Shown here one piece after another: positions 46,833 through 56,935 of a stretch of DNA of 64,000 nucleotides. Under the pieces are notes generated by a model, which worked only from the letters and a program-made list of their open reading frames with translations, ran no database searches and was not told the DNA's origin. Each line of letters opens with the position of its first letter. Within the stretch, counting starts at the first letter, position 1. This DNA comes from Cherax quadricarinatus (Eukaryota; Arthropoda; Malacostraca; Decapoda; Parastacidae), in the NCBI RefSeq assembly GCF_038502225.1, contig NC_091378.1, positions 10,659,351 through 10,723,350 of the forward strand, read 5' to 3'. Position numbers and translations under genes: made by a program.

Positions 46833-47639
46833 ATTCCCACCTTCGCCCGGAGCCTGTCTGTAGTAGAACACTACTTTCCGATTTGCAAACGCGAAACAGT
46901 AATTTCAGGACACTTTATATAACAGTCACACGGCAGCGTTTCTCAACGTTAAACTATACGGGTAATTGAAAAATTTCCCGCAATCCGTTCCACGCCGAAA
47001 CGGGTACTTCAAGTCTAGTTCTTTGCCTCGTAAAATGAAAGTAGCGAGAGGTCAGAGACAGCGCAAAAACATTCCTCCAGGAGAAACTATGGAACATCCA
47101 ATCCTCCAATTTTTTTTTTTTATCGTACAATAGAAGATACACTCTCAGGATATTACAATACCCCCGGTACTGTTAGACGGTTGTTCTCGCTTAATTATAC
47201 CTAAATATACATTTATATATTTTAACCTACCCAAATCTTGCCTAACCGAGAATAACGAATTTTAAATTTATTGTAATATTTCGAGCGCGTAGTAATGAAC
47301 TCAGGGCAATGTGGCAAAAAACATACGTTGAAGTTAGAGAACAGACTGCCTGGGGGAGCCAGTGAAAGATCTAACACATAGAGTTGGGTTTCAAAGATTG
47401 GAAGATCTAGGCTTATGTAGCAGTGAAAGGTATTTGCTGCACCAGAGACCAGCATTGTGCTCCTGACTACCATACGTAAATAACCAGCGTTTAGGAAATT
47501 GAAACTTATGATGACTTTCAGGTCTGACCTGGACCATTTACTGGTCACACAGAGAAGTGCAAAAGGAAGGGAGCCAGAGCATATACGATAGGGAGTGGGG
47601 GACTGGAGAAGTAAAACTGGAGTAGTAGTAATGTAGTAG
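46833..47639. other. Unassigned sequence
   Basis: No gene is recognised. Around 47495-47555 a stretch (TCAGGTCTGACCTGGACCAT, with TGGTCACAC nearby) resembles the middle of the 4.6/13 kb foldback family. Confidence 0.4.
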
Positions 47640-47669
47640 AAGAAGAGGTAGCCAGTAGTAGTAGTAGTT

Positions 47670-47700
<31 letters not shown>

Positions 47701-47765
47701 CAGTAGTAGTAGTAGTAGTAGTAGTAGTAGCAATAGTAGCAATAGTAGTACCAGTGCTACAGTGA
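47640..47765 (+). repeat. (TAG)n microsatellite
   Basis: TAG trinucleotides with TTG, CAG and CAA interruptions. The poly-L and poly-T open frames on the minus strand are artefacts. Confidence 0.95.
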
Positions 47766-47929
47766 TAGCAGTGGTAGTGAAAAAAAGGAGCAGACAGTAG
47801 AGTGTTAGCAAAGAAATAGTAGCAGTAATAGTGGAGGTAGTCTAAGGAACACGAGAGAAGCACTGTTATATTGTGTACCCCAGTGTTATCCCTGGAAGCA
47901 GCAGCACATTACAGGATTACTTCGGTCAC

Positions 47930-48085
47930 GTTGTTATTACTATATTCGCGGAGAAGCGCTAAAATCCGGACGTGTTATACACCGCCTGGGAAGTGAGAGG
48001 TAATTAGGCTTGATCTAAGGGATTGGTCACTCCAATTCCTTGGATAAGAGCCCATCCTGAAAGGCCTCATAACAATATGCTAGGT
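47930..48085 (-). mobile_element. Diverged SINE-like copy
   Basis: GGAGAAGCGCTAAAATCCGG, TTATACACCGCCTGGGAAG, TAGGCTTGATCTAAGGGATTG and ATAAGAGCCCATC follow the order of the 58242-58405 copy with many substitutions. No TSD is evident. Confidence 0.65.
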
Positions 48086-48094
48086 AAAATGCGT

Positions 48095-48185
48095 CATTAT
48101 TATTGTGGCAACGTTTCGCTCTCCAGCTTTGTCAAGCTCTTGCAGCACGAAACGTTGTCACAATAAAAACGTCACATTAGAATAA
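48095..48185. mobile_element. Short Penelope-like foldback
   Basis: TTATTGTGGCAACGTTTCG (from 48099) and CGAAACGTTGTCACAATAA (to about 48167) are inverted arms with one mismatch. Between them lies a middle containing CTCCAGCTTTGTCAAGCTC. Read on the minus strand this gives TTGACAA, a short stem, then GAAACGTT, again a hammerhead-like layout with U3/A8. No exact TSD was found. Confidence 0.65.
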
Positions 48186-48325
48186 AAATAATACGGAGGT
48201 AAAAATGGGACTTGATCTGACCCCTCGAGTAAGTAGTTATCTGTTAGAAAGAAAAATAGTTATTTAACGGATTATGATCTCTTTGTAAAGTAATTAATTT
48301 AATTAGTTGATACAAGAGTAAGAAT

Positions 48326-48514
48326 TTGTAGATGAATGGTTCAGAAAACCGACATGAACACCGACTGAACACATCGACTCAAGGTTGAGGGACTGATTAC
48401 CTCATTCTCCTCCTGTTCTTCAAGTTTCTCCTACGTATGGACTGATGAAGCCACTGTGTGGCGAAACGTTTCCTCAATAAAGATACCCAAGAGTTGCACA
48501 TGTGTCTAATTTAT
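48326..48514 (+). mobile_element. Penelope-like short insertion with hammerhead and 13 bp TSD
   Basis: TSD CAAGAGTAAGAAT at 48313-48325 and 48515-48527. The left end (TTGTAGATGAATGGTTCAGA, then AAACCGAC) is a diverged reverse complement of the tail module found at the right end of the + strand foldbacks. The rest is a forward terminal region ending TTGCACATGTGTCTAATTTA. Compared with the palindromic copies, the reverse arm is missing. It carries the best hammerhead candidate in the window. Confidence 0.85.
48439..48473 (+). ncRNA. Hammerhead ribozyme candidate (canonical core)
   Basis: Stem I GGA (48439-48441) pairs with TCC (48471-48473). CTGATGA (48442-48448) is the canonical CUGANGA core. 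Stem II is GCCAC-TGT-GTGGC (48450-48462). Then come GAA (48463-48465), the self-complementary ACGT (48466-48469) as a minimal stem III, and T at position 17. One extra A (48449) precedes stem II. The layout agrees with the small, dimer-cleaving hammerheads reported for Penelope-like retrotransposons. Cleavage itself is inferred. Confidence 0.65.
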
Positions 48515-48562
48515 CAAGAGTAAGAATATAACGTCAAGACTTCACATAACATCAACGGTGAA

Positions 48563-48707
48563 TTATAATTTTATTATTATAATCATGAGGGAGCGCTAAA
48601 CCCGTAGGATTAGACAGTGTCTGTGGGGGGGGATGGAAGGTATTCAGGCTCAATTCAGGGAACTGGAGTACAGATCCAATTCCTTAGATCAAGAGCCTCT
48701 CACCAGG
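48563..48707 (-). mobile_element. SINE-like copy, 5'-truncated, 13 bp TSD with one mismatch
   Basis: Flanks CATCAACGGTGAA (48550-48562) and CATCAACAGTGAA (48708-48720). Contents in + order: TTATTATTATAATCATGAGG, GAGCGCTAAACCCGTAGGAT, a G-run, ATTCAGGCTCAATTCAGGGA, AGATCAAGAGCCTCTCACCA. It lacks the terminal hairpin of the full copies. Confidence 0.8.
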
Positions 48708-48895
48708 CATCAACAGTGAAATGATTGGCAATTTCCTATTTGATTTTGATGTATCTATATACGAAAGAATTCAATTTTTGACCGCACTTTACATTTCATA
48801 TGATTAAAATCTCCACACAAACTGAATTACCAAAGGAACTTTTAAGTCTTATCACGAAAGTTAAAAAAACGTTGATCTCAGTCTTACGGATCTTG

Positions 48896-49580
48896 AGAGT
48901 AAGACACATGTGCAACACCTGGGTATCTTTATTGTAGACGTTTCGCCATCCAGTGGCTTTATCAATACAAATTCCAGGACATAACTTGAAGACAGTAGAA
49001 CTATGTACAGAAGATGAGGTAATCAGTCCCTCAAACTAGGAGTAGGTGCGAACAGCACCATAGTCGTGGAGATTCTGAAGCAGAAGAAAGAATCCTGGCG
49101 CTTATATAGTAACGTCAGGTGAAGCAGACGAGGGCAAATTCACTGGTGGGCGGGATTCCCCAGTGGAAGTAGGTCCTTCCCAAAGAGATGGGTTAGTTGT
49201 AGTAGTAGTCGTAGTTGTGAAGGTTATGTACGACTACTACTACAACTAACCCATCTCTTTGGGAAGGACCTACTTCCACTGGGGAATCCCGCCCACCAGT
49301 GAATTTGCCCTCGTCTGCTTCACCTGACGTTACTATATAAGCGCCAGGATTCTTTCTTCTGCTTCAGAATCTCCACGACTATGGTGCTGTTCGCACCTAC
49401 TCCTAGTTTGAGGGACTGATTACCTCATCTTCTGTACATAGTTCTACTGTCTTCAAGTTATGTCCTGGAATTTGTATTGATAAAGCCACTGGATGGCGAA
49501 ACGTCTACAATAAAGATACCCAGGTGTTGCACATGTGTCTTACTCTCATCTTGTCGGTATTATATACCTTTCGTACACAA
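48896..49580 (+). mobile_element. Large Penelope-like foldback, 317 bp arms, 13 bp TSD
   Basis: TSD CTTACGGATCTTG at 48883-48895 and 49581-49593. A near-perfect palindrome has left arm 48895-49211 and right arm 49231-49547. Paired coordinates sum to the same value at both arm ends, so there are no net indels. A 19-base spacer separates them. A 33-base tail (49548-49580) with CTTGTCGGTATTATATACC follows. No coding region is present. The arms contain TTGATAA...GAAACGTC (see the ribozyme entry) and AATAAAG. Palindrome plus tail plus TSD matches the other foldbacks. Confidence 0.9.
49472..49510 (+). ncRNA. Hammerhead-like candidate, U3/A8 variant
   Basis: Stem I TTGTA (49472-49476) pairs with TACAA (49506-49510). 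The core is TTGATAA (49477-49483). Stem II is GCCA-CTGGA-TGGC (49485-49497). GAA, ACGT (49501-49504) and C at the cleavage position follow. An identical candidate lies in the inverted left arm on the minus strand. The C3U/G8A pair change is the same as at 46.1 and 50.28 kb. Confidence 0.45.
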
Positions 49581-49593
49581 CTTACGGATCTTG

Positions 49594-50081
49594 TTACTTT
49601 CTCAAAAACATTTTGTTTAACTTATTTAGACGGTCACTGGATCTGATGGTTTGTATCTACGCTATTCCTATTTCTTCTATGTTATTTCCTATTCATTTTC
49701 TGGTAAAAGTTTTTACTCCAATCTGAATTTAATGCCGAATATAATCCATAAATATAGTCAGCATACAATTTACTTGCGCCTACTTGTTGTCAAACATTTC
49801 CAAATGCAAAAGTAATTTGGATTTTCCTTTAAATTACTGTTGACAGATTGTTCAGTGTGTGACATGTGATGTTGGTTCACCGAGTGTTCATTAGTCTCCC
49901 ACCCAGGAAATACCCAACGAATCAACTTATGAAATAGCTTAATTAAGCCTTTATTATACCCACGTTCCGCACAAAAAGAACTTTACAAGATTATGACTTT
50001 CTGAATTAATCAAGTCATAATATGAAAGATTTCCCTCGAAGGACTCGTCATCACTAAATAATTTACAAGATATTACATTTA
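49594..50081. other. Unassigned sequence
   Basis: AT-rich, no recognised gene or repeat. Confidence 0.4.
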
Positions 50082-50138
50082 CAGTGGAGGTGACCAGACT
50101 CAGTGGAGGTGACCAGACTCAGTGGAGGTGACCAGACT
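50082..50138 (+). repeat. Three tandem copies of a 19 bp unit
   Basis: CAGTGGAGGTGACCAGACT at 50082, 50101 and 50120. Confidence 0.95.
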
Positions 50139-50170
50139 GGGTGGGTCATTGGGCTAATCCGTTGGGGGAC

Positions 50171-50393
50171 GGCAATATAAACACAAATGCAGTATAATGT
50201 GATCCTTTATTGACTACGTTTCGCCCACACAGTGGGCTTTTTCAAGTCACAAACAGAACTGAGTTCTGTTTGTGACTTGAAAAAGCCCACTGTGTGGGCG
50301 AAACGTAGTCAATAAAGGATCACATTATACTGCATTTGTGTTTATATTGCCATTGTGTCGGTATTTTATACCATTTATTTCCACCGTTGGGGG
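50171..50393 (+). mobile_element. Penelope-like foldback, 90 bp perfect arms, 12 bp TSD
   Basis: TSD CCGTTGGGGGAC at 50159-50170 and 50394-50405. A perfect palindrome has left arm 50171-50260, one G at 50261 and right arm 50262-50351. A 42-base tail with GTGTCGGTATTTTATACC follows. The right arm and tail are almost identical to the 3' end of the Penelope-like element at 46.09-46.21 kb, so that element or a close sister is the source. Confidence 0.92.
50273..50311 (+). ncRNA. Hammerhead-like candidate, U3/A8 variant
   Basis: Stem I TGAC (50273-50276) pairs with GTCA (50308-50311). Core TTGAAAA (50277-50283). Stem II GCCCAC-TGT-GTGGGC (50285-50299). GAA, ACGT (50303-50306) and A at the cleavage position follow. 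The mirror copy lies on the minus strand in the left arm. Confidence 0.45.
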
Positions 50394-50614
50394 ACATGGA
50401 CCTGCTCCGCATGGGTCAGTAGGCCTGTTGCAGTGTTCCTTTTTTCTTATGTTCTTATGTTCTTACCAAAGGCTTACGTTGTTTTACGTCTTTAAATCCA
50501 GCCGTCGTCTGCATAATTATGGCATATACTTATTAATGTTGAACTATCATGGTAATCACATATTTATATTACATAATATTCATGGGAATGAGTTAAACTA
50601 GTAAGTGTGATGAA

Positions 50615-50785
50615 TTATTATTGTCACAAGAAAGCGCAAAACTCAACTGGGTCTTCTGCGCTAAACTAGAAGCTAAGTGCTAAGATACGGGTTATAGAAT
50701 TCTAAAATATATATCATTTTATGCCTAGGGAACGGGAGGTAAATCAGATCCGATTCCTTATATTAAGAACCCTTCACCAACTTCA
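50615..50785 (-). mobile_element. Old SINE-like copy
   Basis: GGAACGGGAGGTAAATCAGA, TCCGATTCCTTATATTAAGA and ACCCTTCACCAAC follow the order of the SINE-like family with many changes. The left half (CACAAGAAAGCGCAAAAC) is weakly similar. 50786-50985 has a degenerate repeat of CAACAACTTCAGACCATTG. Confidence 0.5.
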
Positions 50786-51039
50786 GACCATTGCAACAAC
50801 AACTTCAGACTAATGCAACAGCAACTTTGGGTCATTGCAACAACAACTTCAGATCATTTCAACAACTTTAGACCATTGCAACAACTTCAAACCACTGCAA
50901 CAGCAGAGATATACACTTCTAGAAGTGTATATCTCCGTCCCACCTTAAGTTTTTGTTATGAACATTATATACACAACAATGCGTGACAACCCTGACCTAT
51001 GTGACTTTTTCAAGGGTAGAGGACGACCAGTCTACCTGA

Positions 51040-54000
51040 CACCCGTCACAGGATGGTTTACCTGTCACACTCCTTCAGACAGGAGGATTTTTTTTTTCAA
51101 TCGGACTCCATCACACTCGATGTTTTTTCTCTGGTATAAGCAATCACACAGATGGTTTTCAAGTTACACTCCATCACACATTATGGTTCCTTGTCATTCT
51201 CCATCACACAGTAAGACTTTTCTGTCATACTCCATCCCATAGGATGTTTTCTCTGTCATATTCCATCCCAGAAGATGGGTTTCATGTCATAATGCATTAC
51301 GTAGGATAATTTTCCAATCAAACTCCTTCACTGGATGGTTTTCCTGTCATACTCCATCAGTGGATTATTTTCCTGTCATACTCCATCAATTGATGCTTTT
51401 CCTGTCATACTTCATCAATTGATAATTTTCCTGTCATACTCCATCAATTGATAATTTTCCTGTCATGCTCCATCAATTGATGATTTTCCTGTCATATTCC
51501 ATCAATTGACGATTTTCCTGTCATACTCCATCAATTGATGATTTTCCTGTCATACTCCATCAATTGATGATTTTCCTGTCATACTCCATCAATTGATGAT
51601 TTTCCTGTCATACTCCATCAATTGATAATTTTCCTGTCATACTCCATCAATTGATAATTTTCCTGTCATACTCCATCAATTGATAATTTTCCTGTCATGC
51701 TCCATCAATTGATGATTTTCCTGTCATACTCCATCAATTGATGATTTTCCTGTCATACTCCATCAATTGATGATTTTCCTGTCATACTCCATCAATTGAT
51801 GATTTTCCTGTCATACTCCATCAATTGATGATTTTCCTGTCATACTCCATCAATTGATGATTTTCCTGTCATACTCCATCAATTGATGATTTTCCTGTCA
51901 TACTCCATCAATTGATGATTTTCCTGTCATACTCCATCAATTGATGATTTTCCTGTCATACTCCATCAATTGATGATTTTCCTGTCATACTCCATCAATT
52001 GATGATTTTCCTGTCATACTCCATCAATTGATAATTTTCCTGTCATACTCCATCAATTGATAATTTTCCTGTCATGCTCCATCAATTGATGATTTTCCTG
52101 TCATACTCCATCAATTGATGATTTTCCTGTCATACTCCATCAATTGATGATTTTCCTGTCATACTCCATCAATTGATGATTTTCCTGTCATACTCCATCA
52201 ATTGATGATTTTCCTGTCATACTCCATCAATTGATGATTTTCCTGTCATACTCCATCAATTGATGTCTTTCCTGTCATGCTCCATCAATGGATGATTTTC
52301 CTGCCATACTCCGTCAATGGATGATTTTTTTGTCATACTCCGTCAATGGACGATTTTCCTGCCATACTCTGTCAATGGATGATTTTCCTGCCATACTCTG
52401 TCAATGGATGATTTTCCTGCCATACTCTGTCAATGGATGATTTTCCTGCCATACTCTGTCAATGGATGATTTTCCTGCCATACTCTGTCAATGGATGATT
52501 TTCCTGCCATACTCTGTCAATGGATGATTTTCCTGCCATACTCCGTCAATGGATGATTTTGCTGCCATACTCTGTCAATGGATGATTTTCCTGCCATACT
52601 CCATCAATGGATGATTTTCTTGTCATACTCCACCAATGGACGATTTTCCTGCCATACTCCGTCAATGGATGATTTTCCTGTCATACTCCGTCAATGGATG
52701 ATTTTCCTGCCATACTCTGTCAATGGATGATTTTCCTGCCATACTCCGTCAATGGATGATTTTCCCGCCATACTCTGTCAATGGATGATTTTCCTGCCAT
52801 ACTCTGTCAATGGATGATTTTCCTGCCATACTCTGTCAATGGATGATTTTTCTGCCATACTCTGTCAATGGATGATTTTCCTGCCATACTCTGTCAATGG
52901 ATGATTTTCCTGCCATACTCTGTCAATGGATGATTTTCCTGCCATACTCTGTCAATGGATGATTTTTCTGCCATACTCTGTCAATGGATGATTTTCCTGC
53001 CATACTCTGTCAATGGATGATTTTCCTGCCATACTCTGTCAATTGATGATTTTCCTGCCATACTCCGTCAATGGATGATTTTCCTGCCATACTCCGTCAA
53101 TGGATGACTTTCCTGCCATACTCTGTCAATGGATGATTTTCCTGCCATACTCTGTCAATGGATGATTTTCCTGCCATACTCTGTCAATGGACGATTTTCC
53201 TGCCATACTCCGTCAATGGATGATTTTCCTGCCATACTCTGTCAATGGACGATTTTCCTGCCATACTCTGTCAATGGATGATTTTCATGCCATACTCTGT
53301 CAATGGATGATTTTCCTGCCATACTCCTTTAATGGATGATTTTCCTGCCATACTCTGTCAATGGATGATTTTTCTGCCATACTCTGTCAATGGACGATTT
53401 TCCTGCCATACTCTGTCAATGGATGATTTTCCTGCCATACTCTGTCAATGGACGATTTTCCTGCCATACTCTGTCAATGGACGATTTTCCTGCCATACTC
53501 TGTCAATGGATGATTTTCCTGCCATACTCTGTCAATGGACGATTTTCCTGCCATACTCCGTCAATGGATGATTTTCCTGCCATACTCCGTCAATGGATGA
53601 TTTTCCTGCCATACTCTGTCAATGGATGATTTTCCTGCCATACTCTGTCAATGGATGATTTTCCTGCCATACTCTGTCAATGGATGATTTTCCTGCCATA
53701 CTCCATCAATGGATGATTTTCCTGCCATACTCTGTCAATGGATGATTTTCCTGTCATACTCTGTCAATGGATGATTTTCATGCCATACTCTGTCAATGGA
53801 TGATTTTCCTGCCATACTCCGTCAATGGATGATTTTCCTGCCATACTCTGTCAATGGACGATTTTCCTGCCATACTCCGTCAATGGATGATTTTCCTGCC
53901 ATACTCTGTCAATGGACGATTTTCCTGCCATACTCTGTCAATGGATGATTTTCCTGCCATACTCCCTCAATGGATGATTTTCTTGCCATACTCTGTCAAT

Positions 54001-55600
54001 GGATGATTTTCCTGCCATACTCCGTCAATGGATGATTTTCCTGCCATACTCTGTCAATGGATGATTTTCCTGCCATACTCTGACAATGGATGATTTTTCT
54101 GCCATACTCTGTCAATGGATAATTTTCCTGCCATACTCCGTCAATGCATGATTTTCCTGCCATACTCTGTCAATGGATGATTTTCCTGCCATACTCTGTC
54201 AATGGACGATTTTCGTACCATACTCTGTCAATGGATGATTTTCCTGTCATACTCCGTCAATGGATGATTTTCCTTCCATACTCCGTCAATGCATGATTTT
54301 TCTGCCATACTCTGTCAATGGATGATTTTCCTGCCATACTCTGTCAATGGACGATTTTCGTACCATACTCTGTCAATGGATAATTTTCCTGTCATACTCT
54401 GTCAATGGATGATTTTCCTTTCATACTCCGTTAATGGATGATTTTCCTGCTATACTCCGTCAATGGATGATTTTCCTGCCATACTCTGTCAATGGATGAT
54501 TTTCCCGTCATACTCTGTCAATGGATGATTTTCCTGCCATACTCCGTCAATGGATGATTTTCCTGCCATACTCTGTCAATGGATGATTTTCCTGCCATAA
54601 TCTGCCAATGGATGATTTTCCTGCCCTTCTCTGTCAATGGATAATTTTCCTGCCATACTCCATCAATGGATAATTTTCCTGCCATACTCCATCAATGGAT
54701 AATTTTCCTACCATACTCCATCAATGGATAATTTTCCTGCCATACTCCATCAATGGATAATTTTCCTACCATACTCCATCAATGGATAATTTTCCTGCCA
54801 TACTCCATCAATGGATAATTTTCCTACCATACTCCATCAATGGATAATTTTCCTGCCATACTCCATCAATGGATAATTTTCCTACCATACTCCATCAATG
54901 GATAATTTTCCTGCCATACTCCATCAATGGATAATTTTCCTGCCATACTCCATCAATGGATAATTTTCCTACCATACTCCATCAATGGATAATTTTCCTG
55001 CCATACTCCACCACTTATGATTTTTTTTCTCATATTTAATACCAGAGGATTCTTTCCCTGTCATACTTAACCACAAAACAGCTTTGCAGTTTTATTCCAC
55101 CATACAGGAGACTTTCCCGTCATTTTTCATCACAGAATGACTTTACTCTCATACTATATATCACACTGGATGAATTTCCTGTCGTGAACCATCTTATAGA
55201 ATGAGTTCTCATTCATTTTCCATCACACACGAAGATTTTTCCTGTCATGGTCCGTCACACTGGATGGTTTTTTCCTGTCATATTCCACTAAACATGATGA
55301 TTTACAAGTCATGGTCAATCAAATAGGACTTTTTTCTCTGTAATACTCATCTCAAACAATTATTTTTGTGCTATTCGCCCTCAAACATCATGATTAGCTT
55401 GGTTTTCTTGTTACATCCCATACAAGACGGTTTTTTGGTATTCCATCCTGTAGGATGGTTTCCCCTGGAGTTTTTTCAGTATTTTTCCATCATACAGGAT
55501 GGTTTTCCTTCATATTCCATCACAGAAGACAGTTTTCCTGTCATACTCCATCACATAAGGTAGTTTTCCTGTAATATTTCGTCACCAAGGCAGGTTTCCT
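51040..55600 (+). repeat. 29 bp satellite with homogeneous core and degenerate edges
   Basis: The unit is 29 bp and includes GATTTTCCTGTCATACTCCA. Core blocks: about 51345-52265 with CATCAATTGATG, about 52266-54640 with GTCAATGGATG and CTGCCATACTC, and about 54640-55010 with CATCAATGGATAATTTTCCT. Outside the core (51040-51340 and 55010-55600) the same phrase persists with rising divergence and spacing up to 30-35 bp. Roughly 125 core units. Open frames such as MDDFPAILCQW repeats are artefacts. Confidence 0.97.
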
Positions 55601-55796
55601 TGTCATAGTTCATTACTCAGGATTGTGTTGAGATACAGACAATCAGTTATGTGGAATCCTATACTGACGGCGTGTGGCCCACACTGAGGGTCGTATCAAG
55701 TCACCAGCAGATAACCTTGGTAAGAGGAGGTCAGCAATATAAATGGTGAGTAGTGGTGTGGTGAAGAGCAAATTAAGTGAAAAAAACAAACCATAG

Positions 55797-55876
55797 TACG
55801 GGCGGGGTTAGAACCCATGACAGGCGAGTCGTAAAACTCCAGGCTAGCACGTAAGCCACTAGGCCAGATGGTTACA
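55797..55876 (-). repeat. tRNA-derived SINE with A and B boxes
   Basis: On the minus strand: TGGCCTAGTGG (A box, 55866-55856), then TTACGTGCTAGCCTGGAG, TTTTACGACTCGCCTGTCAT and GGTTCTAACCC (B box, 55815-55805). The A-to-B spacing of about 40 bases is right for a Pol III type 2 promoter. No intact tRNA cloverleaf is expected in such a SINE. Confidence 0.8.
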
Positions 55877-55944
55877 ATAAGATTCTTTCAACTAGATATA
55901 TTTATACACCATAGAGAGGTTAGCATGGGTCACATTATGACCAC

Positions 55945-56015
55945 AAATGCCTGGCTAACAGTTTCACGACTCACTTGCCATGAGTTCTAAACCCAAAACG
56001 TACTCTTTTTTGTTT
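55945..56015 (+). repeat. tRNA-derived SINE fragment, inverted relative to the previous copy
   Basis: CTGGCTAACAGTTTCACGAC, TCACTTGCCATGAGTTCTAA and ACCC match the second half of the 55.8 kb SINE on the opposite strand, including a mutated B box. 56016-56577 is unassigned. Confidence 0.7.
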
Positions 56016-56576
56016 CCAATAGTGTTCTTACGATTTTGTGAGTTAAATGAAGTGAGCATCAGGTCACAATGATTTCCAAGCACCTAAGTAATTTTGTGAC
56101 AGGTGGTCCAGGTGTACTGTAGTAACCGTTGATTTAATTGTGAATATCGGGATATTCTTGAGTGCAATTTCAGTTATTTTAATTTTCTGGTTAATTATCT
56201 TCTTGGATAACGAACATTCCATTACTCCAGTTTATCAAATATTTGTGGGAATAAAGTTGTATTATACACGCACTGTTAAGACTGTCAGTTGTGCTGGAGT
56301 ATCAGTCCTCTGAGATGTAGTTACGGAGTTTCACGGAAGAGTCCCCAATGTAGATTTTATTGAAGTAGTTTAATGGAGCTGTGTATATAACTACTGTAGT
56401 TATGTTCGTCGTGTTTCTGTTTGGTGATATTTTTGTAGTCGAGGCAGTGGTGACTATGTTTAATTTGCAGTTGAAGAAAATCTTCAAGACGTTTTTTAAC
56501 AATCGAGTTGCTGGGAAGATTACACATTACATAATTATTGTTGATGGCGTCAGACTTATGTGAGTTTATAATGCTG

Positions 56577-56578
56577 TG

Positions 56579-56660
<82 letters not shown>
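56577..56660 (+). repeat. (ATT)n microsatellite
   Basis: ATT trinucleotides, uninterrupted. Confidence 0.97.
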
Positions 56661-56799
56661 GAATCACAACTAAGTGCTAAATCTAGCTGTGTGTGAACAC
56701 AGCTGCAATCCCTGACGAAGTGTCGAGGGGTAGTATAGTTCATTATGGGTTAAGTTACGGCACCTTTACAGATTTTCTTCCAGTACGACAGACAATTGT

Positions 56800-56935
56800 T
56801 ACTGCTAAAAGCATAAACAATTTCACTATTGTACATGCTGCCTATGTATTTGACTGAAGAAACCTACTGTGTAGGCGAAACGTTTCAACAATGAAAATAC
56901 CCAATTGATGCACTTGTCTTACTTATCAACACTAT
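56800..56935 (+). mobile_element. Penelope-like terminal fragment with hammerhead candidate
   Basis: TTTGACTGAAGAAACCTACT, GTGTAGGCGAAACGTTTCAA, GAAAATACCCAATTGATGCA and CTTGTCTTACTTATCAAC follow the order of the 48.3 kb element. The flanks are AT-rich and no TSD was resolved. Confidence 0.7.
56850..56888 (+). ncRNA. Hammerhead ribozyme candidate (CUGAAGA core)
   Basis: Stem I TTGA (56850-56853) pairs with TCAA (56885-56888). CTGAAGA (56854-56860) fits CUGANGA. Stem II is CCTAC-TGT-GTAGG (56863-56875), flanked by AA and C. GAA (56877-56879), ACGT (56880-56883) and T at the cleavage position follow. Confidence 0.55.

Larger units (their letters stand above)
50139..50465 (+). mobile_element. 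CR1/L2-like 3' end, interrupted by a foldback insertion
   Basis: The outer parts (50139-50170 and 50394-50465) join across the TSD of the foldback element. They match the 3' UTR of the 15.4-19.4 kb element: ATGGACCTGCTCCGCATGGG, TCAGTAGGCCTGTTGCAGTG, then TCTTATGTTCTTATGTTCTTA. It is severely 5'-truncated. Confidence 0.75.

Noticed and set aside
47222..47863. 213-residue minus-strand frame with poly-T
   Set aside because: Its centre is the (TAG)n microsatellite and the rest has no known motif.
49472..49510. Calling the TTGANAA cores proven ribozymes
   Set aside because: Two core positions differ from the consensus and an extra A lies before stem II. Only candidates can be claimed without an assay.
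53332..53629. MDDFPAILCQW repeat frames
   Set aside because: 29 bp satellite read over three units; no other coding evidence.
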